A stretch of DNA of 64,000 nucleotides, from contig JAGRPL010000002.1 of the NCBI GenBank assembly GCA_019449595.1, positions 118,148 through 182,147 of the forward strand, written 5' to 3'. Under the pieces are notes generated by a model, which saw nothing but the letters and a program-made list of their open reading frames with translations, was not told where the DNA came from and searched no databases. Source of the DNA: Rhodoferax sp. Its GTDB lineage: Bacteria > Pseudomonadota > Gammaproteobacteria > Burkholderiales > Burkholderiaceae_C. Each line of letters opens with the position of its first letter. The stretch's first letter is position 1. Shown one piece after another: positions 60,171-64,000 of this stretch. The translations under genes were made by a program, and so were the position numbers.

Positions 60171-60186
60171 ATCTTCCTGGCCTCTT

Positions 60187-60516
60187 TCAGTTACCAACCG
60201 TCACGTACACATGGCACGTGGGTTTTCTGATTTGGTTTCCGCGACCTTTGGCGCGGGCCGTGAAGCGGCGCAGCGACGCACCTTGCTCGACGTAGATGGT
60301 TTTCACCTTCAACTCGTCGATATCGGCACCGTCATTGTGCTCAGCATTGGCAATGGCGGATTCCAGAACCTTCTTGATGATCACGGCAGCTTTTTTCTGC
60401 GTGAACTGCAAGATGTTCAGGGCTTGATCCACCTTCTTGCCGCGGATCAGATCCGCGACCAAACGGCCTTTATCGACCGACAAACGAACGCCACGAAGGG
60501 TTGCACGTGTTTCCAT
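60187..60516 (-). CDS. rplV: 50S ribosomal protein L22
   Basis: A 109-residue protein lining the exit tunnel. [36 protein letters not shown] and the basic hairpin [27 protein letters not shown] are typical. AAGGAGG precedes the ATG at 60516; a GTG 6 nt upstream is in frame but lies next to the ribosome-binding site. Confidence 0.98.
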   Translation of the reverse strand: METRATLRGVRLSVDKGRLVADLIRGKKVDQALNILQFTQKKAAVIIKKVLESAIANAEHNDGADIDELKVKTIYVEQGASLRRFTARAKGRGNQIRKPTCHVYVTVGN

Positions 60517-60526
60517 GGTCACCTCC

Positions 60527-60805
60527 TTATTTCTTCTGGACTTTTTTGTCCGCAGGGTGACCCTTGAAAGTACGGGTCAGAGCGAACTCACCCAACTTGT
60601 GGCCAACCATTTGATCGGTGATATAGACCGGTACGTGCTGCTTGCCGTTGTGCACGGCGATGGTCAAGCCGATGAACTCGGGCAGGATCATGGAGCGACG
60701 CGACCAGGTCTTAATCGGCTTCTTGTCCTTGGTCGCCACGGCCTTTTCGGTCTTGGCTACCAGGTGATGGTCAACAAAGGGACCTTTTTTGAGAGAGCGA
60801 GTCAT
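60527..60805 (-). CDS. rpsS: 30S ribosomal protein S19
   Basis: A 92-residue 16S-binding protein in the head of the 30S subunit. [45 protein letters not shown] and [18 protein letters not shown] are diagnostic. It starts 11 bp after rplB. Confidence 0.98.
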   Translation of the reverse strand: MTRSLKKGPFVDHHLVAKTEKAVATKDKKPIKTWSRRSMILPEFIGLTIAVHNGKQHVPVYITDQMVGHKLGEFALTRTFKGHPADKKVQKK

Positions 60806-60816
60806 TTACGTTCCCC

Positions 60817-61641
60817 TTACTTCTTGCGACGCGACACGATCATGACCTGCGTGCGCTTGTTGTTACGGGTACGGTAACCCTTGGTCAGATTACCCCAAGG
60901 ATCGACTGCATGACGGCCTTCACCGGTCTTGCCTTCGCCACCACCGTGCGGGTGGTCAACCGGGTTCATCACCACACCGCGAACGGTCGGGCGAATACCC
61001 ATCCAGCGCTTCACACCGGCTTTGCCGAGCTGACGCAGGCTGTGCTCTTCATTGGCCACCTGGCCCAGGGTTGCGCGGCAGTCGATGTGGATCTTGCGAA
61101 CCTCACCCGAACGAACGCGAACCTGTGCATACGTGCCTTCACGGGCCAGCAGGGTTGCCGAAGTACCCGCCGAGCGGATGATCTGCGCACCTTTGCCAAC
61201 CTGCAGTTCGACGCAATGGATGATCGAACCCACGGGAATGTTGCGGATGGGCAGCGTGTTGCCGACGCGGATAGGCGCCTCGGAACCGCTCATGATGCTC
61301 GCGCCAACTTCCAGACCACGCGGTGCAATGATGTACGTGCGCTCGCCGTCTGCGTAGCACACCAAGGCGATGTGCGCGGAACGGTTGGGGTCGTACTCAA
61401 TGCGCTCTACCTTGGCGGGGATGCCGTCCTTGGTGCGCTTGAAGTCCACCACGCGGTAGTGGTGCTTGTGGCCACCGCCCTTGTGACGGGTCGTGATGTG
61501 ACCGTTGTTGTTGCGGCCAGCCTGCTGGAATTGTGGCTCCAGCAAAGCAGCGTGGGGGGCACCCTTGTGCAGGTGATCCCGCGAAATCTTCACCACGCCA
61601 CGACGGCCTGGGGAAGTTGGTTTCATTTTGATAACAGCCAT
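60817..61641 (-). CDS. rplB: 50S ribosomal protein L2
   Basis: A 274-residue protein needed for subunit association and peptidyl transfer. [19 protein letters not shown], the [15 protein letters not shown] segment and the C-terminal [27 protein letters not shown] with its conserved His are diagnostic. It follows rplW by 2 bp. Confidence 0.98.
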   Translation of the reverse strand: MAVIKMKPTSPGRRGVVKISRDHLHKGAPHAALLEPQFQQAGRNNNGHITTRHKGGGHKHHYRVVDFKRTKDGIPAKVERIEYDPNRSAHIALVCYADGERTYIIAPRGLEVGASIMSGSEAPIRVGNTLPIRNIPVGSIIHCVELQVGKGAQIIRSAGTSATLLAREGTYAQVRVRSGEVRKIHIDCRATLGQVANEEHSLRQLGKAGVKRWMGIRPTVRGVVMNPVDHPHGGGEGKTGEGRHAVDPWGNLTKGYRTRNNKRTQVMIVSRRKK

Positions 61642-61643
61642 GA

Positions 61644-61970
61644 TTACGCAGCCTCCCCGCCGAGGTTCAGCTCTTGACCGGGCTTGAGCGTCACGTATGC
61701 CTTGCGGACATTGTCACGACGACCAACCGACTTGCCAAAACGCTTGGTCTTGCCCTTGGTGTTCATTACGGAAACACCCTTGACTTCGACCTTGAACATC
61801 AATTCCACAGCGGCTTTGATTTCATACTTGGTGGCGTCTTGCAACACCTTGAAGGTCACGGCATTGCTCTTTTCGGCAACCATGGTGGCCTTTTCGGACA
61901 CGATGGGAGCGACCAGAACCTGCATCAGGCGGCCTTCGTCAAACTTGTTCAGATTAGGACCGTGGCTCAT
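61644..61970 (-). CDS. rplW: 50S ribosomal protein L23
   Basis: A 108-residue exit-tunnel protein and docking site for trigger factor and SRP. It begins [19 protein letters not shown], about 15 residues longer than a start at the internal Met (RLMQVL), but the 4-bp overlap with rplD (ATGA) supports the long form. The core [33 protein letters not shown] is standard. Confidence 0.96.
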   Translation of the reverse strand: MSHGPNLNKFDEGRLMQVLVAPIVSEKATMVAEKSNAVTFKVLQDATKYEIKAAVELMFKVEVKGVSVMNTKGKTKRFGKSVGRRDNVRKAYVTLKPGQELNLGGEAA

Positions 61971-62587
61971 GCGAACATCTCCTTGAGTTTGTCCATGGCG
62001 GCCTTGGTCACCAGCACCTTGCGGTAGTGCACCAGGGAGAGCGGATCCGCATAACGGGGCTCAACCACCAGCACGTTGACCAGATTGCGCGAGGCCAGGT
62101 ACAGGTTTTCGTCGACTTCGTCAGCGATCACCAGCACCGACTCCAGATTCATGGCCTTGAACTTGGCAGCCAGTGCCTTGGTCTTGGGAGAATCCACCTT
62201 CAGGGAATCCACCACCGCCAGACGGCCTTCGCGGGCCAGCTGGGACAGGATGGAAGCCATACCGGCGCGGTACATCTTCTTGTTGATCTTCTGGGCGAAG
62301 TTTTCGTCCGGCATGTTCGGGAAAATGCGGCCGCCTCCGCGCCACAGTGGCGAGGAAGTCATACCGGCACGGGCGCGGCCCGTTCCCTTTTGCTTGAACG
62401 GCTTCTTGGTCGAGTGATTGACCTGTTCGCGGTCCTTCTGGGCGCGAGTGCCTTGACGGGCATTGGCCTGGAAAGCGACTACGACCTGGTGCACCAGATC
62501 TTCGTTGTATGCGCGACCAAACACGGTCTCAGGGGCTTCGTATTTCGAAGTGGCCTGGCCTTGGTCATTCAGGAGTTCGAGCTGCAT
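61967..62587 (-). CDS. rplD: 50S ribosomal protein L4
   Basis: A 206-residue protein that in E. coli also represses its own S10 operon. [20 protein letters not shown], the tunnel loop [17 protein letters not shown] with its basic GTGRAR tip, and the C-terminal [20 protein letters not shown] are diagnostic. It overlaps rplW by 4 bp and rplC by 1 bp. Confidence 0.98.
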   Translation of the reverse strand: MQLELLNDQGQATSKYEAPETVFGRAYNEDLVHQVVVAFQANARQGTRAQKDREQVNHSTKKPFKQKGTGRARAGMTSSPLWRGGGRIFPNMPDENFAQKINKKMYRAGMASILSQLAREGRLAVVDSLKVDSPKTKALAAKFKAMNLESVLVIADEVDENLYLASRNLVNVLVVEPRYADPLSLVHYRKVLVTKAAMDKLKEMFA

Positions 62588-63267
62588 CAGTTCGCTCCTT
62601 TCGCGGCTGCGGATTTGGCTTTGACAGCGGGACGGACGGTCACGAAACCGCCAGCCGATCCGGGAATGGCACCCTTGATCAGCAACAACTGGCGCGCTTC
62701 GTCAATGCGGAAGACATCCAGGTTCTGGGTGGTGACGGTTGCGTCGCCCAGGTGGCCTGTCATGCGCTTGCCGGGGAACACGCGACCGGGATCCTGCGCC
62801 ATACCGATAGAGCCGGGCACGTTGTGCGAACGGCTGTTACCGTGCGACGCGCGCTGCGAGCTCATGTTGTGACGCTTGATGGTACCGGCGTAACCCTTAC
62901 CAATGGAGGTGCCCTGCACGTCCACCTTCTGACCCACGGCAAATACGTCAGCGACTGGCACAGTGGCGCCAGCAGCGTATTTGGCCGCCTTGTCAGCGGT
63001 TACACGGAATTCCTGGATGATTTCACCGGCTTCAACGCCTGCTTTCGCAAGGTGGCCAGCTGCCGGCTTGGTCACGCGCGAAGCTTTGCGCGAACCGAAT
63101 GTTACCTGCAAGGCAACATAGCCGTCGTTCTCCTGGGTTTTCACCTGTGTCACGCGGTTGTTGGACACGTCCACCACCGTAACAGGGACTGCATCCCCGT
63201 CGTCGGTGAATAGGCGCATCATGCCAACCTTGCGACCCAGCAACCCTAAGTGATTGCTAAGACTCAT
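62587..63267 (-). CDS. rplC: 50S ribosomal protein L3
   Basis: A 226-residue protein near the peptidyl-transferase centre. [24 protein letters not shown] and [20 protein letters not shown] (with the conserved methylated-Gln region) are typical. The start at 63267 follows a 210-bp gap after rpsJ that contains its own promoter and hairpins. Confidence 0.98.
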   Translation of the reverse strand: MSLSNHLGLLGRKVGMMRLFTDDGDAVPVTVVDVSNNRVTQVKTQENDGYVALQVTFGSRKASRVTKPAAGHLAKAGVEAGEIIQEFRVTADKAAKYAAGATVPVADVFAVGQKVDVQGTSIGKGYAGTIKRHNMSSQRASHGNSRSHNVPGSIGMAQDPGRVFPGKRMTGHLGDATVTTQNLDVFRIDEARQLLLIKGAIPGSAGGFVTVRPAVKAKSAAAKGAN

Positions 63268-63381
63268 TGTTTTCTCCGTAACTCTCGCCGTTGCAACTTC
63301 AATTGGCTGCACCGTTTTTGCACGAGAGACTGTTAATAAAACCCCATTGCCCACGCGCGAGCATGGGCAAGGAAGCCTGCG

Positions 63382-63410
63382 AGTATAGCGCGGGCTTGCG
63401 ACATGCGCAA
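63382..63410 (-). promoter_or_regulatory. Promoter of rplC within the rpsJ-rplC gap
   Basis: On the minus strand, -35 TTGCGC (63410-63405) and -10 TATACT (63387-63382) are 17 bp apart. The -35 lies in the arm of a perfect hairpin (63392-63400 with 63406-63414). The leader to the rplC start would be about 110 nt. It gives the rplC-rpsQ genes an internal promoter separate from that of rpsJ/tuf. Confidence 0.65.
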
Positions 63411-63434
63411 GCCCTGGCTCCTACTCTACTGACA

Positions 63435-63468
63435 GACAGCCTCCAACCCACCAGGAGTCGAGGCTGTC
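63435..63468. promoter_or_regulatory. Hairpin after rpsJ
   Basis: GACAGCCTC (63435-63443) and GAGGCTGTC (63460-63468) form a perfect 9-bp stem starting 10 nt after the rpsJ stop on the minus strand. It lacks a U-run and may be a partial terminator or attenuator ahead of the rplC promoter. Another stem, TTGCCCA/TGGGCAA (63347-63370), lies nearer rplC. Confidence 0.6.
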
Positions 63469-63477
63469 AACCAACAC

Positions 63478-63792
63478 TTACTGCAGCTTGATTTCGACGT
63501 CCACGCCAGCGGGCAGGTCGAGCTTCATCAGGGCGTCAACGGTTTTATCCGTAGGGTCCACGATGTCCATCAGACGCTGGTGCGTGCGGATTTCAAACTG
63601 GTCACGACTGGCCTTGTTCACGTGGGGCGAACGCAGGATGTCGAAGCGCTTCATGCGGGTAGGCAAAGGCACGGGGCCCTTGACAATCGCGCCGGTGCGC
63701 TTGGCGGTGTCCACGATTTCGGCAGCCGACTGGTCGATCAGCTTGTAGTCAAACGCCTTCAGGCGGATGCGGATTTTTTGCTTGGTAGCCAT
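63478..63792 (-). CDS. rpsJ: 30S ribosomal protein S10
   Basis: A 104-residue protein also used by NusB in transcription antitermination. [35 protein letters not shown] and [25 protein letters not shown] are diagnostic. The ATG at 63792 is preferred; a start 6 nt upstream is possible. It lies 24 bp after tuf and is probably transcribed with it. Confidence 0.98.
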   Translation of the reverse strand: MATKQKIRIRLKAFDYKLIDQSAAEIVDTAKRTGAIVKGPVPLPTRMKRFDILRSPHVNKASRDQFEIRTHQRLMDIVDPTDKTVDALMKLDLPAGVDVEIKLQ

Positions 63793-63816
63793 GGTCATTC
63801 CTTGTAAGGGTGCGAA

Positions 63817-64000
63817 TTACGCAATGATCTTGGCAACCACGCCGGCGCCCACGGTACGGCCACCTTCGCGGATTGCGAAGCGCAGACCTTCTTCCATGGC
63901 GATGGGGTTGATCAGCTTGACGGTGATCGACACGTTGTCGCCAGGCATGACCATTTCCTTGCCTTCGGGCAACTCGATCGCACCGGTCACGTCCGTGGTA
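63817..64000 (-). CDS. tuf: Elongation factor Tu, C-terminal part (partial)
   Basis: The minus-strand frame from the window edge to a TAA at 63819-63817 encodes 60 residues that match the C-terminal barrel of EF-Tu: [40 protein letters not shown] and [18 protein letters not shown]. The rest of the gene lies beyond the window. Its position before rpsJ is the usual str-S10 junction. Confidence 0.97.
   Translation of the reverse strand, partial: TTDVTGAIELPEGKEMVMPGDNVSITVKLINPIAMEEGLRFAIREGGRTVGAGVVAKIIA

Overview
The window looks like the chromosome of a GC-rich betaproteobacterium of the order Burkholderiales, most probably family Comamonadaceae (Rhodoferax/Acidovorax/Polaromonas-like). This is inferred from protein character (fused IcmF mutase, GlpSTPQV glycerol importer, persulfide dioxygenase-rhodanese fusion, S3 with a long tail, DUF4197) and from the gene neighbourhoods. 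No 16S gene is present, so the placement is an inference. There is no phage, plasmid, IS element or CRISPR array; this is ordinary chromosomal sequence with dense, often overlapping genes.

Layout. 1-3.5 kb: the end of an unknown gene, a lipoprotein M48 protease and the RNA helicase DbpA. 3.5-13.8 kb: a complete glycerol catabolic locus. A leftward operon encodes an ABC importer (GlpS, GlpT, GlpP, GlpQ, a DUF2160 membrane protein, GlpV) and GlpD; a divergent rightward pair encodes the DeoR repressor GlpR and glycerol kinase GlpK. Glycerol is imported, phosphorylated by GlpK and oxidised by GlpD, and GlpR presumably senses glycerol-3-phosphate. 13.8-24.4 kb: a DUF454 protein, a dihaem cytochrome with a perfect FNR-type box upstream, a periplasmic glutathione peroxidase, fused isobutyryl-CoA mutase IcmF, a persulfide dioxygenase-rhodanese (with a perfect 22-bp palindrome in the shared upstream region), type III pantothenate kinase, an M20 amidohydrolase and an orphan molybdopterin oxidoreductase.

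24.4-31.0 kb: a six-gene leftward signalling operon, the most unusual part of the window. It encodes an excisionase-type HTH fused to a receiver, a histidine-kinase-like protein whose ATPase motifs are lost, a single-domain receiver, a GGDEF protein with motif GHDRF but an intact RxxD inhibitory site, an intact PAS histidine kinase, and an HD-GYP phosphodiesterase whose receiver lacks the phosphoacceptor. It reads as a phosphorelay joined to c-di-GMP sensing.

31.3-35.2 kb: tRNA-Arg(CCG), a TPP riboswitch, the HMP transporter CytX, and convergent thiM-thiE-thiD, together a thiamine salvage module. 35.4-40.3 kb: cytochrome c5, a conserved hypothetical, a YheT hydrolase, an NTF2-like protein and a LemA/TPM/TPM operon. 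40.3-47.5 kb: the complete atpIBEFHAGDC operon with a clear promoter and a strong UUCG terminator. 47.6-58.3 kb: DUF493-lipB-lipA, an aldo/keto reductase, an AhpD-like protein, an EamA exporter, an incomplete regulatory PTS (EIIA-man, HPr, EI), a lipoprotein/DUF4197 pair, a TlpA-like thioredoxin, cytochrome b561, a GNAT and a Prx5-type peroxiredoxin. 58.3-64 kb: the S10 ribosomal operon (rpsJ to rpsQ, leftward) preceded by tuf.

A family of short palindromic intergenic repeats (core TGCGCAGAyAGCTA...) appears five times, four of them at the 3' ends of convergent genes.
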